Made by a program: the position numbers and the translations under genes
Shown here: piece by piece, positions 16,733 to 26,217 of the stretch
Layout: each line of letters opens with the position of its first letter
Numbering within the stretch: position 1 is the stretch's first letter
NCBI RefSeq assembly: GCF_014636235.1
Contig: NZ_BMDZ01000030.1
Coordinates: 1 to 64,000 of the forward strand
DNA length: 64,000 nucleotides
Direction of reading: 5' to 3'
Origin: Tistrella bauzanensis
GTDB taxonomy: Bacteria > Pseudomonadota > Alphaproteobacteria > Tistrellales > Tistrellaceae
The notes under the pieces: generated by a model
What the model was told of the DNA's origin: nothing
What the model saw: only the letters and a program-made list of their open reading frames with translations
The model's database searches: none

Positions 16733-17083
16733 ATGATCGAGACCAACCCCTCCGGGGCGGATGGCATGGCCACACCGCCCGATATCTTCAAGGCCCTGGG
16801 CGACCCGACCCGCTGCGCGATCTTCGAGAAGCTGGCGGGCGGTGCCATGAATGCCAGCCGCCTGCGCGACGGCATGACGATCAGCCAGCCCGCGATGTCG
16901 CAGCATCTGGCGGTGCTGCGCAAGGCCGGGCTGGTGCGAGAGCACCGCCAGGGGCGCTTCGTGAATTACGAGGTCGACCCGGCGGGGCTGGCGCTGATCG
17001 CCGGCTGGCTGGCGAAATACCGGGCTTATTGGCCGGCGCGGATCGAGGCGTTGACCGTGCTGCTGAAGGACATGGATCAATGA
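16733..17083 (+). CDS. ArsR-family transcriptional regulator
   Basis: A 116-residue winged-helix regulator (IFKALGDPTRCAIFEKL..., with recognition helix QPAMSQHLAVLRKAGLV at about residues 50-67). It lacks the CxC metal site of ArsR/SmtB metal sensors, so it belongs to the non-metal subgroup usually paired with an SRPBCC/AHSA1 protein. Its stop overlaps the SRPBCC start in ATGA. Its own palindrome upstream suggests autorepression. Confidence 0.85.
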   Translation: MIETNPSGADGMATPPDIFKALGDPTRCAIFEKLAGGAMNASRLRDGMTISQPAMSQHLAVLRKAGLVREHRQGRFVNYEVDPAGLALIAGWLAKYRAYWPARIEALTVLLKDMDQ

Positions 17084-17454
17084 GCGACACCGAAGCCGAT
17101 GGCGGCCCCGAAGATCGGGGGCTGCCGCATCTGACACTGGAATACGACCTTGACGCACCGCCCGACCGGGTCTGGCGGGCGATCAGCGTGCCTGAATTCC
17201 GCGAGGCATGGTTGCCGGCGCGGGATCTGGCCGATGAAAAACCGATATCGTCCGAGCCCGGCCGGCAGGTGGGCTATCGGCTGCGCGAGGCCGAGCCGCC
17301 GTTTCTTGAAAGCGTGGTGACGTTCCAACTGCGGCCCAATGCCGATGGCGGCACCCGGCTGAGGATCGTTCACGGGCTGACCGGTGCCGGCAACGCGCGA
17401 CCGCTGCCACTGGCCGCGAACAACAATCGCCGCGATGAGATGCGCGCGGCCTGA
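17080..17454 (+). CDS. SRPBCC (AHSA1-like) domain protein, short form
   Basis: A 124-residue START/Bet v1-fold protein. The beginning LTLEYDLDAPPDRVWRAIS is the typical first strand and helix of the AHSA1 family, and TFQLRPNADGGTRLRIVHG is a later strand. The usual C-terminal long helix (with a W...L pattern) is replaced by RPLPLAANNNRRDEMRAA, so the protein may be truncated or frameshifted near its end. It is translationally coupled to the ArsR gene (ATGA). The family binds small hydrophobic ligands; function here is unknown. Confidence 0.75.
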   Translation: MSDTEADGGPEDRGLPHLTLEYDLDAPPDRVWRAISVPEFREAWLPARDLADEKPISSEPGRQVGYRLREAEPPFLESVVTFQLRPNADGGTRLRIVHGLTGAGNARPLPLAANNNRRDEMRAA

Positions 17455-17505
17455 TGATGCCCCCACACCAGCCGCATTCCGGCGCCGGATAGCAGGACAT
17501 CGCCC

Positions 17506-18111
17506 ATGCCCGACACGATGCAACTCGTTCCAATGGTCGTGGAGCGATCCGACCGGGGCGAACGCTCCTATGACATCTTCTCGCGGCTGCTGCGCGAGCG
17601 GATCATCTTCCTGAACGGCGAGGTCAACGACACGGTCTCGGCGCTGGTCTGCGCGCAATTGCTGTTCCTTGAGGCGGAGAATCCCGACAAGCCGATCTTT
17701 CTGTACATCAACTCGCCCGGCGGTGTGGTCACCAGCGGCTTCGCCATGTACGACACGATGCAGTATATCCGCTCACCGGTGCACACGGTGTGCATGGGCA
17801 CCGCGCGGTCGATGGGTTCGTTCCTGCTGATGGCGGGGGAACCGGGCCAGCGCGCGGCCCTGCCGAATGCCAATCTGCACGTCCACCAGCCGCTGGGTGG
17901 CTACCAGGGCCAGGCATCCGATATCCTGATCCATGCCCGGGAAATGGAGCGGACCAAGCAACATATCAGCCGGCTCTATGCCCGCCATTGCGGGCGCAGC
18001 CTCGACGAGGTTGAACGCGCGCTCGACCGCGACCGCTTCATGACCGCGCAGGAGGCCCTGGACTGGGGGTTGATCGACCGCATTCTCGATGTGCGCGGGG
18101 CCGGCCGTTGA
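17506..18111 (+). CDS. clpP: ATP-dependent Clp protease proteolytic subunit (extra ClpP)
   Basis: A 201-residue ClpP serine peptidase. The triad is Ser102 ([11 protein letters not shown]), His127 (LHVHQPLGG) and Asp176 (LDRDRFM). The body is typical, but the Ser loop reads TARSMGS instead of the common QAASMGA, and the segment before His reads NANLHVH instead of NARIMIH. There is no clpX, tig or lon nearby, so it is probably an additional ClpP, not the housekeeping tig-clpP-clpX copy. AGGA at 17494-17497 gives a ribosome site. It would degrade proteins with an AAA+ partner encoded elsewhere. Confidence 0.9.
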   Translation: MPDTMQLVPMVVERSDRGERSYDIFSRLLRERIIFLNGEVNDTVSALVCAQLLFLEAENPDKPIFLYINSPGGVVTSGFAMYDTMQYIRSPVHTVCMGTARSMGSFLLMAGEPGQRAALPNANLHVHQPLGGYQGQASDILIHAREMERTKQHISRLYARHCGRSLDEVERALDRDRFMTAQEALDWGLIDRILDVRGAGR

Positions 18112-18193
18112 TGGCTTTGGCGTGATCGGCACGCCAGGATGCGCTATCACTCGGGCCTTCGCATGTTGTCTGTCGACAGAAGGCGCGCCCCTG

Positions 18194-19582
18194 ATGACCA
18201 CCGCCATCGCCACCGAGACGCAGATCGCCGGCACACCGACGGCGCTGGCCCGTGATCTGGCCCGCGCCGGCCGGATCGCCGAGGCCGAGGCGGTGATCGC
18301 CGGTCTGGTGGCCGAGGTGGCGGGCTTCGTGCCGGCGCGGGTGGCGATCAACCGCGATGGTTATAGCCTGAATTCGGTCAACGGCTTCATCGATGCCGAG
18401 GATGGCCGGGCGTTCTTCTTCAAGTTCCATCAGGAAGAGGACGAGGCCGAGACGGTCGGCGAATATTACCGCGCCGAACTGCTGGCCGAGGCCGGCTTCC
18501 CGGTCGACCGGCCGATCGTCGCCTGTGGCGAGGTCGGCCGGCAGATCCTGATCTATGCCCGCCGCGACCAGCCCCGGCTGGCCGATCTGGCGCGCGCGGT
18601 CGAGGCTGCGGACGCCGGGTTGGCGGGGCCGGCGCCGGTGACGGCCGAGCGGCTGATCGCCGCGCAGGCGGCGACCGACCGGATCGTCGCCGCGCGCTAT
18701 CTGGCCGGCCTGCACGACATCACCGCCGAAGAGGCCGCCGCCGAGCCGCTGCACCGGCTGTTTCACGACCGGCTGGTCGACCGCGATGCGCCCGACCGGG
18801 CGGGTGGTCGGATGGCGCGGTTCTATGACGGCCGGATCTTCCATCTGGGCGGGCGTGCCGCCGCCCCCGACCTGACCCTGTCGTGGTATCAGATGCGGGA
18901 TCTGCGCTGGACGGTCGGCGGCGTCACCTATGACCGGCCGCTCGGCGCGCTGTTCGACGAGGCCCGCGCCCGCCTGGTGCCCTCGCGCTTTGCGGGCGCC
19001 GGGGTCACGGCCCATGGCGATGCCCACAATGCCAATGTCTGGTTCGAGGCGGGGGCGGGTGAGGGCGGCGTGGCGGACCGACTGAGCTTCTTCGACCCGG
19101 CCTTTGCCGGCCGTCACGTGCCGGCGCTGCTGGCCGAGGTGAAGGCGACGTTTCACAACATCTTCGCGCATCCCTTCTGGCTGTATGACGCGGCGCTGGC
19201 CGAGACGTTGTATGGTGTGCGGGCCGAACTCGATGCCGATGGCCGCGGCATCATCATCGCCCATGATCACCGCCTGTCGGATCTGCGGCAGGGCTTTCTG
19301 GATGCCAAGCGCGACCATCTGTGGCGGCCGCTGCTGCGGGCGCTCGCCGATCGCGGCGCGCTGGATGACGACTGGCGGCGGGTGGTGAAGCTCGCCCTGT
19401 TCTGCTGCCCGACGCTGGTGATGAACCTCAGGGCGGGCCCGGATGCAGGCGGCGCCGGTGGCGGCCATCACGGTCCGGCGGCCTCGGCGATCGGGCTTGG
19501 CATCGCCATCGCCATGGGCGCCGAGCCGGTGGCGGGACAGAGCGACGCGCTCTCCACTATGCTGGATGCGGTGACACCCTGA
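18194..19582 (+). CDS. Phosphotransferase-fold (APH/choline-kinase-like) protein
   Basis: A 462-residue protein with the aminoglycoside/choline phosphotransferase fold. The catalytic loop is VTAHGDAHNANVWF (about residues 272-285), followed by the metal-binding FFDPAF in place of the usual IDFD-type motif. The N-lobe (GYSLNSVNGFIDAEDGRAFFFKFH) carries the nucleotide-binding Lys. The small molecule phosphorylated cannot be named. It lies upstream of a same-strand ABC importer and HisD paralogue with a 144-nt gap, so it may belong to the same pathway. The start at 18194 is used; the longer frame adds 35 Cys-rich residues overlapping clpP. Confidence 0.7.
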   Translation: MTTAIATETQIAGTPTALARDLARAGRIAEAEAVIAGLVAEVAGFVPARVAINRDGYSLNSVNGFIDAEDGRAFFFKFHQEEDEAETVGEYYRAELLAEAGFPVDRPIVACGEVGRQILIYARRDQPRLADLARAVEAADAGLAGPAPVTAERLIAAQAATDRIVAARYLAGLHDITAEEAAAEPLHRLFHDRLVDRDAPDRAGGRMARFYDGRIFHLGGRAAAPDLTLSWYQMRDLRWTVGGVTYDRPLGALFDEARARLVPSRFAGAGVTAHGDAHNANVWFEAGAGEGGVADRLSFFDPAFAGRHVPALLAEVKATFHNIFAHPFWLYDAALAETLYGVRAELDADGRGIIIAHDHRLSDLRQGFLDAKRDHLWRPLLRALADRGALDDDWRRVVKLALFCCPTLVMNLRAGPDAGGAGGGHHGPAASAIGLGIAIAMGAEPVAGQSDALSTMLDAVTP

Positions 19583-19726
19583 CGGAAACCATGCGGATGT
19601 CTGCTGTCACCATGGCCGCCCGGCTGTGGTTCCGGGTCATCTTGACAGTTTTCCTGCAATCCGTTGGACTGGCCGCAACCGCGCAAGGCGGCGCCTTTTC
19701 ACAAGAACTCCCGGAGGTCTTGAACG

Positions 19727-20851
19727 ATGCCCGCAGATGCAGCGGCCGCGCCGGCCATGGTGCGCGTCGACGGGGTCAGCCGCAGCTTCGACGGCACATT
19801 GGCCGTGGATGCGGTGTCGTTCGATCTGGCACGCGGCCGGTTCCTGACCATCCTTGGCCCCAGCGGTTCGGGCAAGACCACGCTGTTGCGGATGATCGCC
19901 GGCTTCCTGACACCCACCGGTGGCGAAATCGTGCTGAACGGCCGGCCGGTGTCGTCGGAACCGCCGCATCGCCGATCGATCGGCATGGTGTTTCAGAAGC
20001 TGGCGCTGTTCCCGCACATGACCGCGGCCGAGAATGTGGCCTATCCCCTGCGCATGCGCCGCGCCGATGCCCGCACCATCCCCGATCGGGTGGAGCGCTA
20101 TCTGGAACTGGTGCGGCTGGGCGGCTTCGGCCGGCGGCGCATTCATGAATTGTCGGGCGGTCAGCAGCAACGGGTGGCGATTGCGCGTGCGCTGGTGTTC
20201 GAGCCCGACCTGCTGCTTCTGGATGAACCGCTGGCGGCGCTGGACAAGAAGCTGCGCGAGGAAATGCAGCTCGAATTCCGTCGCATTCAGCGCGAGCTTG
20301 GCGTCACCACCATCAACGTCACCCATGACCAGCGCGAGGCGCTGGTGATGTCGGACGAGATCATGGTGATGGATGGCGGCCGCGCCCAGCAGATCGCCGG
20401 GCCGGTGGAAACCTATCGCCGCCCGGCCAACCCCTTCGTCGCCGGCTTCATCGGTGTCGCCAATCTGCTCGACGGCCGTGCGGCGGTTGATGGTGGCACG
20501 GTCGCGGCCTTCGGCACCCTGGAATGTCCGGCGACGCCGGCGGGCGGCGATGTCATTGCCGCCGGCCAGCCGATCACCGCGGCGATCCGGGCCGAACAGT
20601 TGCGGATCGCCGATGATGCGGATGTGCTGGAGGTCGACGGGCCGGGCGCGCTCGATATCATCGTCTCGGCAACGGTGGTCGAGGCAATCTTTGAAGGCGA
20701 ACGATCCGTTTATGCGGCCAAGGTGCCGGCACTGGGCAACGCCGTGCTCAGGGTGTTCGACCATGATCCGGCGGCGCACCGGGCCTGGGGCGTGGGCCAG
20801 CCGGTCTATCTGGGCTGGACCGCGCGCGACCTGCTGGTCTGGCCGCGTTGA
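19727..20851 (+). CDS. Polyamine-type ABC transporter ATPase (PotA-like)
   Basis: A 374-residue ATPase of the spermidine/putrescine/Fe3+ importer class. It has Walker A GPSGSGKTT (about residues 45-53), signature LSGGQQQR, Walker B LLLLDEPLAALD and the H-loop NVTHDQREA, then a C-terminal TOBE regulatory domain (about residues 285-370). A clean GGAGG at 19713-19717 precedes the ATG. A TTGACA at 19642-19647 upstream could be a -35, but no good -10 follows. It energises the two permeases downstream. Confidence 0.9.
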   Translation: MPADAAAAPAMVRVDGVSRSFDGTLAVDAVSFDLARGRFLTILGPSGSGKTTLLRMIAGFLTPTGGEIVLNGRPVSSEPPHRRSIGMVFQKLALFPHMTAAENVAYPLRMRRADARTIPDRVERYLELVRLGGFGRRRIHELSGGQQQRVAIARALVFEPDLLLLDEPLAALDKKLREEMQLEFRRIQRELGVTTINVTHDQREALVMSDEIMVMDGGRAQQIAGPVETYRRPANPFVAGFIGVANLLDGRAAVDGGTVAAFGTLECPATPAGGDVIAAGQPITAAIRAEQLRIADDADVLEVDGPGALDIIVSATVVEAIFEGERSVYAAKVPALGNAVLRVFDHDPAAHRAWGVGQPVYLGWTARDLLVWPR

Positions 20852-20953
20852 GCGGCGCCATGGCGGCACGCGCGGGCCATCAGCGATCGGGAACAATCAA
20901 GCGGCCGGCGGCATCAGGCCGGCCATCCAGACGAGACAGGGAGACAGGGGGCC

Positions 20954-22081
20954 ATGTCGATGCATGACGACGAGATCCAGGGCGCCAGCCGCCGGCAGGT
21001 GCTGAAGAGTGGCATGATCGCCGCGGCCGGTGCCGCGCTGGCGGGGACGCCGGCGATGCTGATCGGCCGCCGGGCCTTTGCGGCCGAGCCGGCCAAGCCG
21101 GCCGAGATCATCGTCCGCGCCTGGGGCGGGGTCTGGGTCGATGCGCTGGACCAGGGCGTGTCGCAGAGCTTCACTGAAGCGACCGGCATTCGTGTCCGCC
21201 ATGATCTGACGGAAGACAACGAGATCCAGCCCAAGATCTGGGCGGCGGTGGCCCAGAACCGGGTGCCGCCGATCCATGTCAACTGGGATACCTCGACCAA
21301 TGCCACCAAGTCGGCACTGCGCGGCGTGACCCTGGATCTGTCGGATCTGTCGAACCTGTCGCAGCTTCTGCCGGTGGCGCGCCCGAAGGGGCTGGAGGGC
21401 TGGCCGATCGTCAACACCTATTCCTATGTCTATGTCCTGGCCTATCGCACCGAAGCCTTCCCCGATGGCGCGCCCAAGAGCTGGAACGTGATGCTGGAGC
21501 CGCGGTTCAAGGGCCGGGTGGCGCTGTACAATGACGGCATCGGCTTCCACCCCTCGGCGCAGGTGGCGGGCGGCGGCAAGGTCTCGGACATTCCGGGCAA
21601 CATGGCCCCGGCCTGGGAGTTCATCCGCAAGCTGAAGGCGCAGCAGCCGCTGCTGGGCGAGGATCCGGACTTCACCAACTGGTTCCAGCAGGGCGAGATC
21701 GACGTCGCCTGCACGATCATCTCCAACGCCCGCGAGGCGAAGCAGAACGGGATTCCGGTCGCCTGGACGGTGCCGCAGGAAGGCGCCAAGGTCGATACCG
21801 ATGCGCTGTGGGTGCCGAAGGGGCTGCCCGAGAACGAGGCCTATTGGGCGAAGCAGTATGTGAACCATGCGATTTCCAAGGGCGCCCAGCAGGCCTGGAC
21901 CGAAAAGCTTGGCCTGCCCGGCGTTCAGCCCGGCCTGACGCCGCCGGCCGATCTGGCCGGCGACCCGGCCTATCCGACCACGGACGAGGATTTCGCCCGG
22001 CTGATCAGCGTGCCGACCCCGGTGCTGGTCGAACATGAGCGGGACTGGTTCCAGACCTTCAAGGAAATCATGCAGGGCTGA
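20954..22081 (+). CDS. ABC transporter substrate-binding protein (PotD-like, Tat signal)
   Basis: A 375-residue periplasmic binding protein of the spermidine/putrescine family. The N-terminus carries a twin-arginine signal (SRRQVLKSG, then a hydrophobic stretch and cleavage near RRAFAAE). It shows family features such as NTYSYVYVLAYRTEAFPDGAPKSWNVML. Tat export suggests it folds before translocation. The substrate cannot be read from the sequence; association with a HisD paralogue suggests an amino alcohol or similar small cation (inference). Confidence 0.88.
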   Translation: MSMHDDEIQGASRRQVLKSGMIAAAGAALAGTPAMLIGRRAFAAEPAKPAEIIVRAWGGVWVDALDQGVSQSFTEATGIRVRHDLTEDNEIQPKIWAAVAQNRVPPIHVNWDTSTNATKSALRGVTLDLSDLSNLSQLLPVARPKGLEGWPIVNTYSYVYVLAYRTEAFPDGAPKSWNVMLEPRFKGRVALYNDGIGFHPSAQVAGGGKVSDIPGNMAPAWEFIRKLKAQQPLLGEDPDFTNWFQQGEIDVACTIISNAREAKQNGIPVAWTVPQEGAKVDTDALWVPKGLPENEAYWAKQYVNHAISKGAQQAWTEKLGLPGVQPGLTPPADLAGDPAYPTTDEDFARLISVPTPVLVEHERDWFQTFKEIMQG

Positions 22082-22157
22082 TCCTGCCAGCGGGCGGACC
22101 AGTTCCGCTGGCCCGCCCGCTATCCATGAACCGTGAGCAAGGACACCGCAGCGCGTC

Positions 22158-23108
22158 ATGCCCCGACCATCCAGAACCGCCTATCCGCTGTCATGGCGGC
22201 TGCTCGACGCGGCCGAGGCAGTGGTGGGGGCCATGCGTCCCAAGCGGCCGGAGATCGTGGTGCCGGCGCTGTTCCTGGCGCCGGCCATCCTGCTGGTCGC
22301 TGTGCTGGTCTGGGGGCTGGCCGGCATGGTCGGCGACAGCCTGCATGTGCTGGATACCGCCACATTCCTGCCGGCGGCCGAGGCCAGCCTTGGCAATTAT
22401 GCCCAGCTCGCCGACCGGCCGATCTATGCCACCGTCATCCGGCGCAGCCTGGTGGCGGGGGTGATCGTCACGGCGGCGACCCTGCTTCTGGCCTTTCCCT
22501 ATGCCTATGTGATGGTGCGGACATCGTCGTCGGGGCTGCGCCGGCTGCTGCTGATCGGCCTGTTCCTGCCGTTCTTCATCGGTCAGGTGGTGCGGGCCTA
22601 TGGCTGGCTGATCATCCTGGGCAACAAGGGCATCGTGAATGCCGCGATCACGGCCCTGGGCTTCGAACCGCTGAAGCTGATCTATACCTATGAGACGATC
22701 CTGTTCGGGCTGGTGCAATACATGCTGCCCTTCGCCGTGCTGCTGATCGCACCGGCGATCACCGCGATTTCCGAGGAGATGGAGATGGCGGCGGCATCGC
22801 TTGGCGCCAACTGGTGGCGCGGTTTCACCACCGTGGTTCTGCCGCTGGCGCGGCCGGGGCTGATCGCCGCCGGCGTGGTGGTGTTCACCCTGACCCTGAC
22901 CGATTTCGCCATCCCGAACATCCTGGGCGGCGGCACCAATGATTTCGCCGCCAATGCGATCTATGACGCCTTCTTCCGGATATCCGATGCCGGGCTGGGG
23001 GCGGCGCTGGCACTGGTGCTGACCTTCATCGGCAGCACCATCGTCGGCGTGATCCTGGCGATCGCCGGCGCCGGCACGCTGGGCCTGGGCGGAAGGGCCG
23101 GCAAATGA
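22158..23108 (+). CDS. ABC transporter permease (PotB-like)
   Basis: A 316-residue inner-membrane permease with about six hydrophobic helices and the EAA loop EMEMAAASLGANWWRGFTTV that docks to the ATPase. It is the first of two permeases of the polyamine-type importer. Its stop overlaps the next permease start by 4 nt (ATGA). Confidence 0.9.
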   Translation: MPRPSRTAYPLSWRLLDAAEAVVGAMRPKRPEIVVPALFLAPAILLVAVLVWGLAGMVGDSLHVLDTATFLPAAEASLGNYAQLADRPIYATVIRRSLVAGVIVTAATLLLAFPYAYVMVRTSSSGLRRLLLIGLFLPFFIGQVVRAYGWLIILGNKGIVNAAITALGFEPLKLIYTYETILFGLVQYMLPFAVLLIAPAITAISEEMEMAAASLGANWWRGFTTVVLPLARPGLIAAGVVVFTLTLTDFAIPNILGGGTNDFAANAIYDAFFRISDAGLGAALALVLTFIGSTIVGVILAIAGAGTLGLGGRAGK

Positions 23109-23917
23109 GCGCCGCCAGCACCAGCCCGCGTGGCAAGCGCCTGGTTCTGTGGGCGGTGGTCGGCTTCGATCTGCTGATCCTGGCCCTGCCGACCCTGATC
23201 GTGCTGGGCGCATCCTTCACCGCCGGCAATATCGTGACCTTCCCGCCCGATGGCCTGTCGCTGCAATGGTATGAGAAGGTGGTCGGCGCCTATGAACTGC
23301 GGCAGGCATTCTGGCGCTCGCTATGGGTGGCAGTGGTGTGCACGCTGATCAGCCTGCCGGCGGGGACGCTGGCGGCGATCGCGCTGGCGCGCTGGCGGAT
23401 CGCCTTCGGGCGCAGCCTTCAGGTCTATCTGCTGCTGCCGTTCACGGTGCCGCTGATCGCATCGGGCATCGGCATGATGCTGCTGTTCGGCCGCATCGGC
23501 ATTCTGGGCCAGTTGTGGCCGGTGGGGCTGGCCTGCGCTGTCATCAACCTGCCCTTCATGATCTGGGCGGTGGGCGCATCGGTGAACGGGCTGGACCCGG
23601 ATCTTGAGAATGCCGCCGCCAATTGCGGCGCGCCGCCGGTCCAGACCTTTCTGACCGTCACCCTGCCGGCGGTGATGCCGGGGGTGATCACCGGCGCGCT
23701 GCTGATGTTCGTGCTGGCCTTCAACGAATTCCTGGTCAGCCTGCTGCTGGTGGATGCCCGGATCGTGACCCTGCCGGTGCTGATCTACAACTCGATCCGC
23801 AGCGTCATCACGCCCGATCTGGCGGCGGTGTCGGTGGTTTATATCGTGGTGGCGGCGCTCGCCATCCGTGCGCTCGACAGGCTGGTCGGGCTCGACCTGT
23901 TCCTGCGGTCCAAATAG
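23105..23917 (+). CDS. ABC transporter permease (PotC-like)
   Basis: A 270-residue inner-membrane permease with about six helices and the EAA loop DLENAAANCGAPPVQTFLTV. It is translationally coupled to the preceding permease and pairs with it as the channel. The HisD paralogue follows after 25 nt, so both are probably in one mRNA. Confidence 0.9.
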   Translation: MSAASTSPRGKRLVLWAVVGFDLLILALPTLIVLGASFTAGNIVTFPPDGLSLQWYEKVVGAYELRQAFWRSLWVAVVCTLISLPAGTLAAIALARWRIAFGRSLQVYLLLPFTVPLIASGIGMMLLFGRIGILGQLWPVGLACAVINLPFMIWAVGASVNGLDPDLENAAANCGAPPVQTFLTVTLPAVMPGVITGALLMFVLAFNEFLVSLLLVDARIVTLPVLIYNSIRSVITPDLAAVSVVYIVVAALAIRALDRLVGLDLFLRSK

Positions 23918-23942
23918 CCCTCTCTCCCAAGGAGCCAGCCCG

Positions 23943-25274
23943 ATGCCGGCCGCCGTCAGTTTCCACGATCTGTCCACCCTCGACGCCGCGGCGCGCGCCG
24001 GGCTTCTGAAGCGTGCCGAAAGCGATCTGGGGCCGTTTCTCGACAAGGTCCGGCCGATCATCGAGGCGGTGCGCACCGAAGGCGACGCGGCGCTTGCCCG
24101 CTTCGCCCGGGATTTCGACAAGGCGCCGGTCGATCCGGCCCGTATCCAGGTGGAGCCGGCCGCCTTCGACCGGGCTTTCGATGCGGTCGAGCCCGAGGTG
24201 ATCGAGGCGATCCGCTATGCGGTCGACAACATCCGCCGCTTCCATCAGGACCAGAAGCCGGAAGAGATGTGGCTGCACGAAATCCGGCCCGGCGCCTTCG
24301 CCGGCGACCGCTTCCTGCCGATCCCGTCGGTGGCCTGCTATGTGCCGCGCGGCAAGGGGTCGTTCCCCAGCGTGGTGATGATGACCACGGTGCCGGCTGT
24401 GGTGGCGGGGGTGCCCGAGATTTCGATCATCACGCCCCCCGGGCCTGATGGCGAGGTCGATGCGGCAACGCTGGTGGCGGCACGGCTGGCGGGGGTTGAG
24501 ACGGTCTATAAATGCGGCGGCGCGCAGGGCGTGGCGGCGGTGGCCTATGGCACCGAAACCGTGCGCCGGGCGGTGAAGATCGTCGGCCCCGGCAGCCCGT
24601 GGGTGGTGGCGGCCAAGCGGCTGCTGTCGGATGTGATCGACCCGGGCATTCCGGCGGGGCCGAGCGAGGCGATCATCTTCGCCGACGACACCGCCGATGG
24701 CCGGCTGGCGGCGCTGGATCTGCTGGTCGAGGCCGAGCACGGCCCCGACAGTTCGGCCTGGCTGGTGACCACCAGCCGTCAGGTGGCCGACGATGCGATC
24801 GCGGCGCTGGATGGCTACTGGGCGAAGATGGGCGCGCAGCGCACCGCGTTCTCCACCGCGGTGCTGACCGGTCCGCGCGGCGGCGTGGTGCTGGCGCCGG
24901 ATCCGGAGGCCGCCTATGCCTTCATCAACGACTATGCGCCCGAGCATCTTGAGGTGCTGGGCGACGAGCCGTTCGCGCATCTGGGCCGGCTGGTCAATGC
25001 GGGCGAGATCCTGCTGGGCAACCGCACGCCGGTGACGCTGGGCAATTTCGTGCTGGGGCCGAACGCGGTGCTGCCGACCAATGCCGCTGCGCGCACCTTT
25101 TCGCCGCTGTCGGTGTTCGACTATATGAAGCGGTCATCGGTTGGTTATGTGACCGCGAAGGCCTATCCGGAACTGGCCCGTCATGCCGGCATCCTTGCCC
25201 GTTACGAGGGCTTCGAGGCCCATGCCGCGGCGGTGTCTCCGGTCCGCGACGACATTCTGAACCGGCGGCGCTGA
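23943..25274 (+). CDS. Histidinol dehydrogenase paralogue in an importer operon
   Basis: A 443-residue HisD-family NAD-dependent dehydrogenase. The Glu334-His335 pair in APEHLE, matching the catalytic Glu326-His327 of E. coli HisD, is intact, as are His266 and His427. However the other two zinc-ligand positions differ: Gln259 is Glu263 and Asp360 is Asn368 (LGNFVLGPN instead of the usual GDYASGTN). With its place in an ABC importer operon and no his genes nearby, it is probably a catabolic paralogue that oxidises another alcohol to an acid, as HpsN does with dihydroxypropanesulfonate. Start 23943 follows AAGGAG. Confidence 0.85.
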   Translation: MPAAVSFHDLSTLDAAARAGLLKRAESDLGPFLDKVRPIIEAVRTEGDAALARFARDFDKAPVDPARIQVEPAAFDRAFDAVEPEVIEAIRYAVDNIRRFHQDQKPEEMWLHEIRPGAFAGDRFLPIPSVACYVPRGKGSFPSVVMMTTVPAVVAGVPEISIITPPGPDGEVDAATLVAARLAGVETVYKCGGAQGVAAVAYGTETVRRAVKIVGPGSPWVVAAKRLLSDVIDPGIPAGPSEAIIFADDTADGRLAALDLLVEAEHGPDSSAWLVTTSRQVADDAIAALDGYWAKMGAQRTAFSTAVLTGPRGGVVLAPDPEAAYAFINDYAPEHLEVLGDEPFAHLGRLVNAGEILLGNRTPVTLGNFVLGPNAVLPTNAAARTFSPLSVFDYMKRSSVGYVTAKAYPELARHAGILARYEGFEAHAAAVSPVRDDILNRRR

Positions 25275-25298
25275 CGCGGCAGGAGCTTTGCGAACGGA

Positions 25299-25344
25299 AA
25301 ACGGCGCGTACCCTGGCAGAGTGATGCCAGGGTACGCGCCGTTT
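25299..25344. terminator. Bidirectional intrinsic terminator between hisD paralogue and ompW
   Basis: A 20-bp perfect stem (25299-25318 with 25325-25344) surrounds the loop GAGTGA. The arms begin with AAA and end with TTT, so a hairpin followed by U forms on either strand. It separates two convergent genes whose stops are at 25274 and 25375. Confidence 0.92.
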
Positions 25345-25374
25345 CTGTGGTTGGTGAGCCGATGCCGCGCTGGA

Positions 25375-26040
25375 TCAGAAGCGGTATGCGACGCCCACAC
25401 CGATCAGCCAGGGGTCGATATCGACATCGGCCTTGATCGAGTTGTTGATGGTGGCGTCGGTGTTCAGGAACAGTTTCTTGACGTCAAAATTCAGCGCCCA
25501 TTTGTCATCAAGCGCCACATCGACGCCAGCCTGAAGAGCGAAGCCGAAAGCATTGTCATACTTAATGTTGATGCCGTCGGGCTCGTCCTTGTTGTAGAAG
25601 ATCGTATAGTTGATGCCGGCACCCACATAGGGCCGGATATTGCCTTCGGGCAGGAAGTGATACTGCGCGGTCAGGGTGGGCGGCAGCAGCCACACCTTGC
25701 CCAGATCCACATCGCCCGCGGCCGTGCCCTTGGCGCTGACCTTGTGCGGGGTGGTGCCCAGGATCAGCTCGAAGGCGATGTTCTGGGTGGCGAAATAGGT
25801 GATGTCGAGTTCCGGCACCAGCGAATTGTCGATGCTGACATCGCCGCCGATCGGATCGATCGAGGCGCTCTCATCCGGCACCACGGCCAGACCGCGCACG
25901 CGCAGCATCCACGGGCTCTTGTCCTCTGCGGCGGCGGGCGCCGCCATGCCGAGTGCGCCGAACACGGTGCCGGCGGCAAGAACGGTGGCGAGACCGGCGG
26001 CTTTCAGCGCCCGGGTGCCGAGGATGGCGGACTTGGTCAT
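25375..26040 (-). CDS. ompW: OmpW-family outer membrane protein
   Basis: A 221-residue protein with a Sec signal peptide (about residues 1-38, cleaved after APAAA) and an eight-stranded beta-barrel of the OmpW family. Visible features are ELDITYFATQNIAFELILGTTPH, TLTAQYHF, RPYVGAGINYT and the C-terminal GVGVAYRF ending in aromatic Phe as the assembly signal. OmpW forms a narrow hydrophobic channel and in enterobacteria is induced by FNR. An FNR-type box (26218-26231) lies 178 bp upstream. Start 26040 is preceded by AAAAGG. Confidence 0.92.
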   Translation of the reverse strand: MTKSAILGTRALKAAGLATVLAAGTVFGALGMAAPAAAEDKSPWMLRVRGLAVVPDESASIDPIGGDVSIDNSLVPELDITYFATQNIAFELILGTTPHKVSAKGTAAGDVDLGKVWLLPPTLTAQYHFLPEGNIRPYVGAGINYTIFYNKDEPDGINIKYDNAFGFALQAGVDVALDDKWALNFDVKKLFLNTDATINNSIKADVDIDPWLIGVGVAYRF

Positions 26041-26217
26041 GGCAGTGGCCTTTTCTGGGGCACGTTCACGGTCGGTGTGACGCTTGCGCGAGGCAATGCC
26101 CGCCCGACGGAATGCGGGCGGAGGAGATGGGCGGGACCGGGCCGCAGTGGCCAGCGGATGTGTCTTCTGCATCACCGGTCGATGCGCCTATTCATGCGCC
26201 AGCCGGCGTGCGGAGCG

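Noticed and set aside
18169-18180. TCTGTCGACAGA palindrome before the phosphotransferase gene
   Set aside because: Only 12 bp and not repeated elsewhere in the region; too weak for an operator call.
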